Of a stretch of 64,000 nucleotides of DNA, positions 23,437 through 34,938 are shown piece after piece. The position numbers were made by a program, and so were the translations under genes. The notes beneath the pieces are model-generated. The model ran no database searches and was not told where the DNA came from. It saw only the letters and a program-made list of their open reading frames with translations. Source of the DNA: Dipteronia dyeriana (Eukaryota > Streptophyta > Magnoliopsida > Sapindales > Sapindaceae). The stretch spans positions 99,137,891 through 99,201,890 of the forward strand of contig CM065298.1 in assembly GCA_032871835.1 (NCBI GenBank), given 5' to 3'. The stretch's first letter is position 1. Each line of letters starts with the position of its first letter.

Positions 23437-23955
23437 TGTTAATAGTAAAATTTAGCTAAGGGTCAAAGAGAAATTTTCCACTCTCCTAGCCCAAATCGTA
23501 GTATAAATTCGACATTCATGAGACCGTGGGCGGACCATAAAACTACCTCGCAGAAGCATTGAAGGATCGTCGAGCTCAAGAAACACTCGAAGTGAAGCCC
23601 GACAAGCAAAGCAAGCTCCAACCAGGTTAAGGCTCCCAGAGGTCGAGCTTAACTCGTAGCCTAAAACTGAAAGCCCACCAACCTCTCTAGGAGCCCGCTG
23701 TCCCCTCCACGATACAAGGAGAAAGAGGACATCTAAATGAATCAAACCCGTGCTACCTCTCAGGAATGTCTACAGGGGCATCCATCCCAAGCTTCTGAGG
23801 ACAGAACCTAAGCGTAGATCTACCTCGCTCTACGAAACAATGAGCAGCTAACTCGGTGACCTCCATGAAGAATCTTTCCATGAATACTTACAAGATCATA
23901 TCTACATTATAACGAACATTAAATTCTGCATACATGTAAGACAAGAGTTTGTTTC
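23437..23955 (+). repeat. element D 5' LTR, left half
   Basis: It starts TGTTAATAGTAAAATTTAGC and matches the first half of the family LTR up to GACAAGAGTTTGTTTC. Element C begins at 23956. The last five bases (GTTTC) are the left target duplication. Confidence 0.88.
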
Positions 23956-25020
23956 TGTTGACGGGAAATTTGCTCGGGATGAGGAATTTTTGTTTACACC
24001 CTCAAGACCATTGGTTACCGACCTGTTTAAGAGAGAGACGAGTAGCTGGAATGTAGTAACAGTAAGAAGGAATTTTATTATTGATTTATTTAAGATACAA
24101 ATAGCTCTCTAGTTTGCTCACAGTCTCTGAGAGGTGTAGGGAGGTGGCAACTCGGTGCCTGTCGAATAGTGGAGATGAAGGTGACCGTGTTCTGAATCCT
24201 GAATTTAGGCCCTCATTCTATGTATAAATCTGTTGCTTACGATCTTTTTTTTGTCTCTGCCCTCTACCATGCTTGGCCTCTAATATATATATCGTCCAAG
24301 TAGGTTTTTAGTTCGCAAATAATCTACCGTGATCTCATGAATCCGTTCCCTCCTTATCGGGCGGGATTCATCATTTAAATTAGAATTGTTTTCGGATTCG
24401 ACGATATCGTTGATGAAGATAAGTTTGTTCCCTTATTTGAATTAAACTCTTGACGTGCATGTAAATATTACGTGGAGATGATCTTGTATGCACTCGTGCC
24501 ATGGATATTTATGGAGGTCATCCTGCCAGCTGCCTATTGCCCCATAGAGTGGGGTAGATCCCTGGTATGGCTCTGCTCTTAGAAGCTTAAGATGGATTTT
24601 CCCTGACCCGTAGGGGCTCGAGGTGCTACTGTAGACCTTCATGTGAGGTAGCTGGGGTAGTGTAGATTTAGGCGTGATTCTTCCTTTATGCCCAACAAGA
24701 ACAACAGGCTTCTGGAGAGGGTGGCGGGCTTCTTTCGAATGTCTCTTGAGCTTGAAGACTTCCCTTGGCACTCACGGGGCGGTTGTGAAGCTCGACCTCA
24801 GAGCCGAGGTTCCCCGATAGATGGTCTGGAGAAAACCCGAGTTCCATTACTCTTGAGAGGACTCATCCTGGTCACGTCTGGCTTATCTTCTGGTAGCTTT
24901 AAAGCTGAGCTGACCTTCCCTGCTTCTGCGGGGTGGCTTTACGGTCTTTCCGGGCTTTATGATTAACGATTATAGGTGAAAAATTTCTCTTTGGCCCCTG
25001 GCCAAATTTCACTATTAACA
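23956..25020 (-). repeat. element C 3' LTR, 1065 bp
   Basis: On the plus strand it runs from TGTTGACGGGAAATTTGC to CACTATTAACA. It pairs with 34939-36001. It lacks about 33 bp near 24006, within the block containing GGCCGGGGTCGGTACC, which the 5' LTR retains. It keeps a TTTAGGCGTGATTCTTCC stretch (about 24665) that the 5' LTR lacks. Confidence 0.9.
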
Positions 25021-25034
25021 GAAGTCCCCTCTGA
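25021..25034 (-). other. element C polypurine tract
   Basis: The minus strand reads GTCAGAGGGGACTTC directly before the LTR start TGTTAATAG. Confidence 0.75.
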
Positions 25035-25362
25035 CTTGAACACCGGTGGTAGAGTTGGGATTGGAGTCAGACTCCTTGTTTAATTGAGAAAGTTTTCCAC
25101 CATAAAGATAATTAATGAGAGTGAAATTTTCTCATTAAATACCCAGTATTTTGAATTTGAAACTGAGTGCTATTCGAGGAAAAACGGTAGCAATACGGCT
25201 CCAAGTGATCTTCCCAAGGATATTGCCCATAAACCTCTATTTAAGCCCGGCCTGCCGGTCACTTTCTTTATACTTCCTTAAATCATCGAACTTTTAAATT
25301 TCTTCTTCCATGCTTTCTCTGCCTCTATCTTCTGCTTGCTTTCTCATCTCTCTTGCCCATCA
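25035..25362 (+). promoter_or_regulatory. element C aORF promoter region, TATA at 25237-25245
   Basis: CTATTTAAG lies about 125 bp upstream of the aORF ATG at 25363, followed by a pyrimidine-rich leader. The arrangement is the same in A, E and F. The region is internal to the element, between polypurine tract and aORF, so it is separate from the LTR promoter. Confidence 0.68.
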
Positions 25363-27978
25363 ATGTCGACTTCCACAGATAGTATTGATGCCTTGTTGGA
25401 GAGCTCAAGGGGCCCTAACCTAGCTCCTCTTAAGCAGGCGAGTGGGATTTCAAGCGACGAGGAATCTTCCTTACTCCACCAGCGCTGTCGTTCAAACAGG
25501 AACGTTTCTATCGACTCCGGCTTTTTGAATTGGCCTGACAATCCTCTGAACCTAGTTGACGAAGACCTTGACGTCGGGGAGAGTTAGATGCAGTCGGGGG
25601 GGGGGGGGGGGGGGGGGGGGCTCAAGTCATAGTGGCCGATCTTCCTCCAGTGATAACCCTTCCTTTCGAACCCAGGGTCATCCTTAACTCTACTGTCGAC
25701 CCCCAGTCCATCGGCCGTTTACGGGACAAGTATGATATTCCTGATACTGTTTCTCTAACTCTCCTCCATCGGAACTACAATGTTTTTAGCCTGCCCAAAG
25801 GCGTACTCCTTATCCACGTCACGACTTTTGAGAGCGGGGTAAGCCTCCCCCTTTACCCTACCCTTCGGTTGGCTCTCACTACCCTTCAGTTGGCTCCGCT
25901 TCAACTGATGCTCAGCTTTTAGAGGCATCTAGTCAGCTTTCTGGTACTGTGGAGGGAGCAATGTGAGCTGAGAAACGTTACTAGAGAGCCTGGAGCTGAG
26001 GAGCTCACCTTCCTTTTCTTGATCGGTAGACTGGTAGGAGTCCCGCGGGGCCAATTCTATGCCAAGGCCAAGAATAGGCTCAATTTTATCATCCCCGGGG
26101 CTTCAAAGAAGGACCCTGCTTGGATAGAAGAATGGGTATTGACGGGAGGAGACTGGGGAAGTTCTTTCTTCGTCGGCGGGCATAAGCTCGAAGTTCCCAC
26201 CGTCTTTAGTGACAAACCCACCTGGGGTTGGGATTCCTTGCCTGATGAGTCTGAAGCTTTGCTGAAGACCATCCTGGCTCAAAACTATTTAAACCTGAAG
26301 TTTCCAACCACCGACCCCTTTGATCCCCGTAGGGTAAATAAGTATCTGTGGATATCGGGTGCTACCTCTTCGTAAGTATCTCGGTCTATCTTGTTTTTTT
26401 GTTTGTTTTTTTGAATGGTTCAGTTCTGATGATCTTGATATCTTTCTTTAACAGTGTTTGTTGTTGCTCCAGCTTCTCACGAAGCCCGACTAGTTGGGAT
26501 ACCTCCTCCACCTTCCAGATCGTCCCCGGGAGCACTCTCGGTTTTTTCGAAGGGGGGGGGGGGGGTCAACCACTAAAGTAGATGCCCCGTTCGTTCATTC
26601 CCCCTCTCCTTCCTAAGTGAAGTCCAAGATGGCTTTTCTTGCTTCTCGGGCTGCGAAGGCTTTAAACCAAGGACGGTCTACCTCATAAGTTGTTAATAAG
26701 TCCATTCCTACCCCCCTTCCATTAGTTACTGCTCCAAACGATGCTTCCCGAGTCACCCTACCCCTCTCTACAGATCCGGTTATATCTCAGACAGTCGAGG
26801 TTCCCAGGGAGCCCGATGCTGATATTCCTAAGGTCACTCCTTCTCGCCCTTACCAGTAATAGAGCTCGGTGGGTTAGGATGAGGTCCTGAAGCAATTTGT
26901 TGCATCTTGTCCAGGCGGTGAGCTTTTTAAGATGACCGTGATGCCCATGGACATCCTGATCACTAAAGGGTCCGCCCTTCTAGCCGAGGAAATTGTCGCT
27001 TTTACTTCATCTTTCAGTTACTTGGCTTGTCATTTTCTGACGCGATTTTCCTTTATAGACTTTTAAGTTTCAGGTGCCCATGGGGCATCAAGTAGCCTTC
27101 CTCCGTGATCAGGCAGCCAAGGCTGAGGCTGAAGCTGAGCGAGCCATGGTGTTACTTGCGCGGGCTCAGACCCTAGTCCAGAAGATGACCTCCAACCAAC
27201 AAGGAATGGAGACGCAGCTAGCTAAGCTTCAATGCGGTCATGAGAGGCTGAAGCGGGCTCTTGTTCAGGAGACTCTCCGTTTGAAGCGGTGGGCTAGCCA
27301 ACGGGATGACTGGGGGGAGAGGTGAAGGCCCTAGATGTTGAGAACCAAACCTTACAGGCTCGAATTACCCAACTTCAAGCTGAAGTGGAAGCCTCTTTTA
27401 GCGAAGGGTACTTCTATGCCTCCTATCATGTTGTAGAGGCTCTTCCTCCCCCATTCGATCTCTTCAGCATCGCTGGCTGGGATAGAGAAGAGGTCATGTC
27501 ACAGGCTGCAGAGATGTCACGCCCCGAAACTGTTAGAGCTGGTCCTTCCAGGGAAGGACCTGAGAAACAGTTTGAGGTGCCAAATCTACCTCCTACTGTT
27601 CCAGCCTTTCCAGCATCAGGTCCCGATGAATCCTCGAAGGGGGTTCACAACGAGGAGCTAGAAGGAGGCCTTACTGAAGCCCGAGAGCCCTCCGTAATAC
27701 TCTCAGGAATGGAGTCAATAGAAGGTGGGAACTTGCCTGAGTCGGTGACCAGCCTTCTCGATAAAGCTATACTGCCTAAAGTTATAGTTGTGATCAATGA
27801 AATCGTGGATGAGGATCTTGTCGACCCCGAGGTAGCCGGGGCTAATCCTTAGGAGGAGGCGGCGGATGCTGTAGATGCAGCTGGCTAGGATGAGCCGCTA
27901 CAGTAGAAGGGAGCAGAATGCGAGGTTCATCATGTGGATGAGGAGGCTAGAGGTCCTTAGGAGGACCAAGAAGCTTGA
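25363..27978 (+). pseudogene. element C aORF, PF04195-like domain plus coiled coil, two introns
   Basis: ATG at 25363 (MSTSTDSIDALLES); an upstream ATG at 25336 is not shared by other copies. Exon 1 (to 26371) holds a basic Ser/Arg-rich stretch, RVILNSTVDPQSI, LRDKYDIPDTVSL, a PF04195-like block with LPLYPTLRLALTTLQLAPLQL, then RGQFYAKAKNRLNFIIPGAS and DPFDPRRVNKYLWIS. Intron 1 is 26372-26454 (GTAAGT...AACAG). Exon 2 is Ser/Pro-rich. Intron 2 is 26999-27058 (donor GT now GA; acceptor TATAG). Exon 3 encodes an Ala/Glu-rich coiled coil and an acidic tail. Breaks: a 25-G run (25596-25620), a 14-G run (26552-26565), a frameshift near 27320 and a stop at 27850. Function unknown. Confidence 0.82.
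26372..26454 (+). other. aORF intron 1 in element C
   Basis: GTAAGTATCT donor, pyrimidine-rich 3' end and TTTAACAG acceptor; 83 bp. Introns at the same codon region occur in A (14504-14577), E (51859-51934) and F (59265-59340). The protein-like homology stops at the donor and resumes (VVAPASHEA-like) after the acceptor. Confidence 0.8.
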
Positions 27979-28483
27979 GTTATCTCTCATGTAACCTATT
28001 TTGAATGCTCGAAAAAGGGGGAGGGCATCCCAACTTCAAATGTGTTTGATCTTTTATTATTTTTCTTTTGTAGCCCGGAACCAGGGATTGGGCCCCCTTT
28101 GGTTGTTGTAACCTTGTTGGGGGATAAGCTCCTTTACTTGATAATAAAATTTTAATCTCATATCCAACTTTGGCTTGCATGTACTTGCTTGATCGTCCAG
28201 CTTTTATATCGAAACGAGCTACCTTTGGGGAAAAAATAAGATAAGAAAAAAAGTTATTAGCATTAAGACCCTATACTAATGAAACTTCTAGCACAACTTC
28301 TTCAACTGACAGTCCCCTTATTTGATTGTGGGTCTGTTGTAGTAAGTAACCCTGTATCAAGGAGAGCTAGTGAAATAACTGGAGCATTTAGTGTTTACGT
28401 AAATCGAGCCCTCTATGCCTGAGCTTTTTTGGAGGGTTTGTAGCCCGAATAGAACATTAAGTAAAGATCTGTCTATCCCCCTT
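27979..28483. other. element C spacer between aORF and tandem repeats
   Basis: Non-coding, homologous in reverse to 12486-12990, 49761-50332 and 55451-55973. It is the overlap zone of sense and antisense 3' ends. AATAAA-like motifs occur near 28144. Confidence 0.65.
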
Positions 28484-28890
28484 CTTAGGCTCGGGATCAG
28501 GAGGGCTTCCGCGCTTTAGAGCTCGATTTTTTCTTAGGGGGAACAGTGGCTCGACCAAAGCATCAGGAGGGCTATCTAGCTATTTCCTGGCCTTGAAATC
28601 TGGATGGCAACTATGCTCTTGCACTCAGATTCTTCTTAGGGGTTAGCTCGATCAAGGCATCAGGAGCGCTATCTAGCTATTTCTTGATCTGGATGGCAAC
28701 TATGCTCTTACACTCAGATCCTTCTTGGGGGTGGTAGCCCAACCAAGGCATCAGGAGCGCTATCTAGCTATTTCCTAGTCTCGAGATCTGGATGGCAACT
28801 ATGCTCTTACACTCAGACCCTTCTTGGCAGGGCGTGGTGCCCGGCAGAGGCATCAGGATTAGCGAGGGGGCTTCCTCGGCTTACCCCTGG
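28484..28890 (-). repeat. element C tandem repeat block, about four units
   Basis: ACTCAGA preceded by TATGCTCTT recurs at 28622, 28711 and 28810, with CTATCTAGCTATTTC between. This is the reverse complement of the 98-99-bp unit in A, D and E. Element C has fewer units than A or E. Confidence 0.85.
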
Positions 28891-28979
28891 TCTTGAGGTG
28901 ATAATGTCAAAACTTCCCATGTAGACCCAAATCACTGTAGGACATAGTTGAAGAAGGAGTAAACAGGAAATGGCAAGCT

Positions 28980-31900
28980 TTATTTATATGGAAGATGGAG
29001 TACAATACTATCAGAAGAAAAAATAAAAGAAGCTAGTCGGAGGTTGCCTGCTCTTGAGTCCCCCGCTGAAGGGCAGAATTTCCTTAAGTGATCCGCATTC
29101 CAAGTATGGTCGATGAGTCGGCCATCCATATCCTCGAGCTTGTACTCCCCATTACGGATTACCATATTTATTAGGTAGGGTCCTTCCCAGTTGGGCTCTA
29201 GGACCCCATCTGACCTCTTCATAGTGTTCAACATCACATTTCTGAGGACCAAATCCACTTCTTTGAAGCTTCGGGATTTAACCTTTTTGTTGAAGTACCT
29301 GGCAATCTTGCCTTGGTGGATTGCTACCTTTTCAGCTATTCGGTCTTGCTTTTCCTCTAAGAGGTCCAAATTAGCTCGGAGCTTGCATTCATTTCTATCC
29401 GGATCGAATCATTGGACTCTAAAGAAGGTCAACTTGTGTTCTATAGGTAGGACTGTTTCAACCCCGAAGGCCAGCGAGTAGAGCATTTCCTCAGTAGTTG
29501 TTCTCTTTGTAGTGCAGTAAGCCCAGAAGACCTCGGAAAGCTCCTCCACCCATCTGCATTTCTTTTGTTGTAGCTTTTTCTTCAACAACTTCTTGATGGT
29601 TTTGTTCGTGGATTCCACCAAACCATTGGTCTGTGGGTGGGCTATCGAAGCAAACCGAATGTCGATTCCTAAACCTTGGCAGAAATCTCTGAATTGACTA
29701 TTGTCGAACTGTTTTCTAAGGTCAGTTATGATGGCAAGAGGGGTTCCGAACCTGCAAACTACATTGGTCTTAATAAATCTTGTTGTGTTCTCTTCCGATA
29801 TCGGGGACAGGGGTCCGGCTTCAACCCATCTTGTAAAGTAATCAATCTCTACGATAGCGTGCTTGGCCTATCCTGGAGCTGTAGGAAGCGGTCCAATCAA
29901 ATCGACTCCCTACATAGCAAAGGGGTATGGCGAGCTAAAGGATGACAAACGTTTCGGAGGGAGGTGACGTAAGTTTTCGTCCTTCTGGCATGCTTCGCAG
30001 GTTTGCACCAAGTTCTTAGCATCTTGATGGATGGTCAGCTAGTAATACCCCATGCGGAGAACTTGATATGCCAAGGCCTCTCCACCAATATGGTTCCCGT
30101 ATTCCCCGGAATGAACTTCTTTTAAAGCCCACTTGGCATCTTCAGGGTGTAGACATCGGAGCAGGGGAAGAGATTTTCCCCTTCGGTATAAATGCCTGTC
30201 CACCATACAATACCGGATCGAGAGCCTTTTAACCCTACTAGCTTGGTCAGGCTCCCTGGGAAGTTTCCCGTCCTGTAGATATTTTGTTATTGGATCCATC
30301 TAGCATGGCTGTCGGCTCAGGGTATAAGCTTTCTTACCAGTCATAATGCTAGGTTGGGAGATTACTTGAAGAGGGACTCCGGGAGGTAGGGTCTGGCCAC
30401 CATAGACAGATATCTTGGCTAGGACGTCAGCCGGATGATTTAGCTGTCGAGGTATCTGCTCGATTCTAAATCCCCTAAATCTAGTCCTGAGTTGTTGCAC
30501 CAATTTCAAGTAAGCGATCATGTTATCCCCTTTAGCCTGATAATCCCCGGAAACTTGGTTGACCACAAGTGAAGAGTTGCTCTTGATATTCAGGTAATCA
30601 ACCCCGAGCTCTATGGCAGATTTTAGCCCAGCTAGCAGGGCTTCGTATTCCGCTTCATTGTCCGTGGCTTTAAATTTGAACCTGGAACAATGACAGCACT
30701 CAGTTTCTTTCGGGTCGATGAGGACTATACCTGCCCCTCCCCCGGATTGCCCAGAAGCTCCGTTAGTGTAGAGAGTCCATGACTCGCAGCCCTCTGGCCA
30801 GTTGTCAGATTCTAGAATCCTCTCAAAGGTGACATCTGTTACCGCGGGGGTTGCCTGACTTGAAGGTACTGAAAACTTGGCTACAAAGTCCGCTAGTGCT
30901 TGAGCTTTTATCGCGGTTCTAGGTTTATACTTTAGATCAAACTCGGTAAGCTCTAGAGTCCATAGAACCAGCCTTCCCGAAGCATTCGGCATTTGCAAGA
31001 ACTGACAGAGCGGTTGGTCCGTCACTACTGCTATTGAATGAGCATGGAAATAAGGGCGGAGTTTCCTTGCCAAGGTCACCAAGGCATAAGCGAGCTTCTC
31101 CAATATAGTATAGTTCTTTTCGGGCTTGGTTAGAGCGCGACTCACATAATAGATAGGTCGCTGGATCCTATCCCCGTATTCCTTGATCAAGGCCCCACTC
31201 ACAGCGGTTTATGAAACGACCAAGTATATTTGGAGCTCTTCTCCAGGATTGGGCTTGACCAGTAGTGGAGGGCTGGTTAGTTATCTTTTTAAAGCTTGGA
31301 AAGCTTGTTCGCTCTCCTGATCTCACTTCATGTTTCTTCCCTGCTTGATAGCTTTGAAGAATGGTAGGCACTTATCGGTAGACCGAGAGATGAACCTGTT
31401 GAGCGATGCTACCTGACCTGTCAAGGCTTGAACCTGTTTAAAATATGTGGGGGATTCTAGATCCAGGATAGCCATGATTTTTTCTGGGCTAGCCTCTATG
31501 CTTCTCTCGTGGACCATGAAGCCCAAAAATTTCCCCACAGTTACCCCAAAGGCGCATTTGGAAGGGTTCAACCTCATCTGGTTTTCCCTTAGGATCATGT
31601 AGGTCCTACGAAGGTCGTCTAGGTGTTCTTTCGAGGTTGAAGATTTAGTGATCATGTCATCAATGTACACCTCCATCGACCTTCCAATTTCGGTCTTGAA
31701 CAAACGGTTAACTAACCGCTAGTAAGTAGCTCCAGCGATTTTGAGCCCGAAGGGCATCACCTTGTAGCAGTACAGGCCTTGCGTGGTGATGAAACTGGCT
31801 TTTTCTTGGTCCGCGAGATGCATCATAATCTAATTGTAGCTGGAAAATACATCCATAAAGCTCAGGAGCTTGTTCCTAAAGGTAAAATCGACCAACTGAT

Positions 31901-32904
31901 CAATTTTTGGCAGAGGGAAATTGTCCTTCGGGCATACTTGGTTGAGGTCGGTGTAGTCCACACACATGCACCACTTCCCATTCGCCTTCGTGACCATGAC
32001 CACGTTAGCGAGCCATTCGGGGTAGCGGGCTTCTTGAATGAAGCCTGCTTGGATGAGTTTATCCACCTCTTCTTGAACCGCCACATTTCTTTCAGTGTTG
32101 AAACGGTGCCTTTTCTGTTTGATTGGATTGAAGGTCAGATCCACCGCCAGTCGATGTGCAGCTAATGTCATTGGGATCCCTGGCATCTCCACGTGACTCT
32201 AGACAAAAATATCATTGAATTATGTGAGGAGCCTAATCAAGCCTTCTTTCATTCCTGGCTCAAGGGTAGCTCCAATCTTGACGACCTTCGAGGGATCGCT
32301 TAGTCGAACAGGAATCTCCACTAACTTATCGATAGGATGGCCGCTGGCCCATTCTCTTCTCGGTTCTTCCATGTCAGGCACTACAAGGCCTTCTTCGGGA
32401 CAATCAGAGGAGCCCGCGTCTGCGTAGCGTTTCATAGCTGCTTGCTGATCACCCTGAACTTCCCCACTTTATCCCCTATCGGGAACTTCAGAACATTGTG
32501 GTAAATAGAGAGAACCCCTTTCAAGGAAGACATGAATGGCCTCCATAATATTACATTGTAAGCCGATGGGGTGTCCACCACTACGAAGTAGGTCATGATG
32601 TTTTTTCTGGAGAGATGCAGCTCCGATGATCATTGGTAGGATTTTTGATCCTACGGGTGTAATGGAGTCCCCAGTGAACCTATATAATGGAGTAGTGCAG
32701 CTGTTGTAGCACCATTGCTTCAAGTTTAGTTTTTCCAAGGAGTCTTTGAACAGAACGTCGACGCTACTACCTGTGTCAACAAGCACGAGGTACACCATGA
32801 AATTGGCAATTTGTACTGTGATGACCGTGGGGTCATCATGTGGCTGTACAGTGTTGTAGACTTCTGCTTCAGTGAAGATGATCCGTGACAGCTGGGAGGG
32901 GTTG
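28980..32904 (-). pseudogene. element C protease-RT-RNase H-RNase H-integrase
   Basis: In order on the minus strand: protease (about 32850-32480) with LVDTGSSVDVLF intact; RT (about 32435-31330) with KWCMCVDYTDLN and VYIDDMITKSS; RT-RNase H (about 31320-30880); second RNase H (30800-30380); integrase (about 30299-29065) with HSGEYGNHIGG, VDLIG, ITDLRKQFDN and VESTNKTIKKLL. The second RNase H reads LYTNGASGQ and KSNSSLVV where copy D has TDGA and RSDS, so two metal-binding Asp are now Asn. The usual TGA stop after KFYP reads TCA, so the frame runs on to 28980. Stops include TAG for Trp in MGYYW (about 30042) and before VDLIG. RNase H domains stay open for 300 codons. Confidence 0.88.
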
Positions 32905-34860
32905 GTCGGTCTTTGGTCGACCTTGAAGATATCTTGGCCCTCGTCCGTACAAGGGACCTTCCTCACATGGTTTATCCTAGAATTGTTTGAGGTACCAGCC
33001 AAAGTGGGACCTCCGCTAATAGTATGTATTACCTGAATCTGTTGCATCAGGTCCGTCTGCTCTCCTTTCCTCTTCTCAGCATGCTCTCGGATATCGGCTT
33101 GCTCCTCCCTTCCAATCTGAATGCTCTCCCTGACTTGGTGTAAGAACTCTATCAAGCATCCTCCCCTTATCAAAGCCTCTATTTGGTTCCGTAGGTTGTA
33201 GCATTCTGCAGTGATGTGCCCTATGTCCTCATAAAAGTCGCAATATTTGTAACAATTTCTTTTATCGACCGGGGCTTTCATAGGAGCGGGCTTCTGTAAC
33301 AAACCCTTATCCCGAATAGCGAGGTAGACTGTTTCCCGGGATGCATTTAAAGGAATATAATGGTCGTACCCCCTCTCATCGCAGGCTATAGGGGCCACTG
33401 TCCTGGGAGGTGGTAAAGCTTGAGGAGAAGCTCGTTTATCCGGATACCTTTATGATCTGGGCTGAGGAAGAGGGAAGCCGTATGTTGATTTATTAGGGGG
33501 TTTTTTTCTGGATTTTATGAGCTTGCTTGGGTTTGGGAGCTTCATTCTTTTATCGCTTTTCGGGTCTCATGTCGTCATGCTCCATCTTGACCTTAAGCTG
33601 TTCGTCGAACTCAATCTGCTCCAGAGCCCGATCATAGGTTTCCTGGTAGGTTTCCGGAGGTTTCTTGGGAAAAGACCGAAACAATTTTCCCACCCACAAG
33701 TTTCTTCTGAAGTTGGCGAGGGTTTCTCTCTCGGCGAAGAACCTCATCTGGATGACTTCCTTGTTGAAACGTTCGATATAAGCCCGGAGAGTTTCCCCTC
33801 TCTCCTGGATCACGTACTGTATATGGATCGGATCTCTCAGTCGGGGCTTAACTCCTTGGAATTGTAAGAAGAAATCAATTGATAACTTGGTGAAGGAATC
33901 CACGCTCCCAGCGGGTAGTTTCCTTAACCAGGTCTTAGCATAATCCGTGAGTGTAGTGAGGAACATTCGACACATAGCGGCTCTGGTTGTGGTTTAGACC
34001 TCTATCTGTTGAACAAAACTCTCTAAGTGGCTCAGAGGATCTTCAGACCCGGAGAACCTGTCAGCTGGCATTTTGAACTTAGGCGAGAGCTATGCCTCCC
34101 TGATCCTTTTAATGAAGGGGGCGTTCATTTCACATAGAGGATCTTTCTTATCCTCTATGTACTTCCTCTTCTTCAATAATTAGACCTCCTTTTGTAGTTC
34201 TGCCAACTGGTCCCTTAATCGCTTGCTTTTGGACTTCCTTAAGTCGATTTCAGATTCCTCACCATCAGATCCCTCTGATGAACTAGTGACCTCTACCAGG
34301 CTCCTTCTTTGAAGGAGGCTCTCTCGGGGGCTTTACTGACTTTCTTCTTCTCTACCCCGGGCTTCCCTCTTTGTAGTCATTGGGTAGAGGAGCTCTTCCC
34401 GTCCCCGGGGAAGAACATCTACCGCGGATCTGACATTTCTTGGTTGGTAGCGTGGTAGCACTTCGGAAACATGGGGCAGGGGCCCTAGCTTATCCTGGAT
34501 CGAGGTCGAGAGACCCGTTCTGTTACGAGTTGATTCTTGAGGGGCAGGTCCCAGGAGAACAAAGGCGGATTACCTAGCCCCAGGCCTGCTTGTATCCCTT
34601 TGATTGCAGAGACCCGTTTATTGGATAGTGATACCCTCAGCGAGTAGTCGAAGGGGGACGTTCTCTACAAAGGCCGCCGCTTGTTGGTCAAGCTCGACCA
34701 AGCTTCCCAGAAGGGGATCCAAAGCCCGTACAGTAGTTGGCTGGGTGGGAATCTGGCTATGGAGCCTGGATTTTCTCCATTTCCTCGGGACCTTTTGTGT
34801 CGATGTAGCAGAAGGTTGCCCCGAGGTGCCCTGCTGCCCTTGTGAAGAGCGGAGCCTCAT
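32905..34860 (-). pseudogene. element C gag
   Basis: The start at 34860 begins MRLRSSQGQQG. The gag core (about 33975-33550) has CRMFLTTLTDYAKTWLRKL, YVIQERGETLRAYIERF and NFRRNLWVGKLF. The tail (33398 onward) has HYIPLNASRETVYLAIRDKG and YKYCDFYEDIGHITAECYNL, a C/H-rich knuckle-like segment. The tail frame continues without a stop into the protease for over 300 codons, so gag and pro-pol were one frame with no frameshift site needed. Stops at about 34618 and frameshifts between blocks inactivate it. Confidence 0.86.
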
Positions 34861-34914
34861 GATGACTTTGAAATAGCAAACTTTTTGGATGTAAAAAAAT
34901 GGAGGTGTGAGAGA

Positions 34915-34933
34915 TTCCCAACAGACGGCGCCA
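34915..34933 (-). other. element C primer-binding site
   Basis: The minus strand reads TGGCGCCGTCTGTTGGGAA, five bases after the 5' LTR end. The first nine bases match the complement of a tRNA-Asp 3' end. Confidence 0.72.
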
Positions 34934-34938
34934 GAAAG

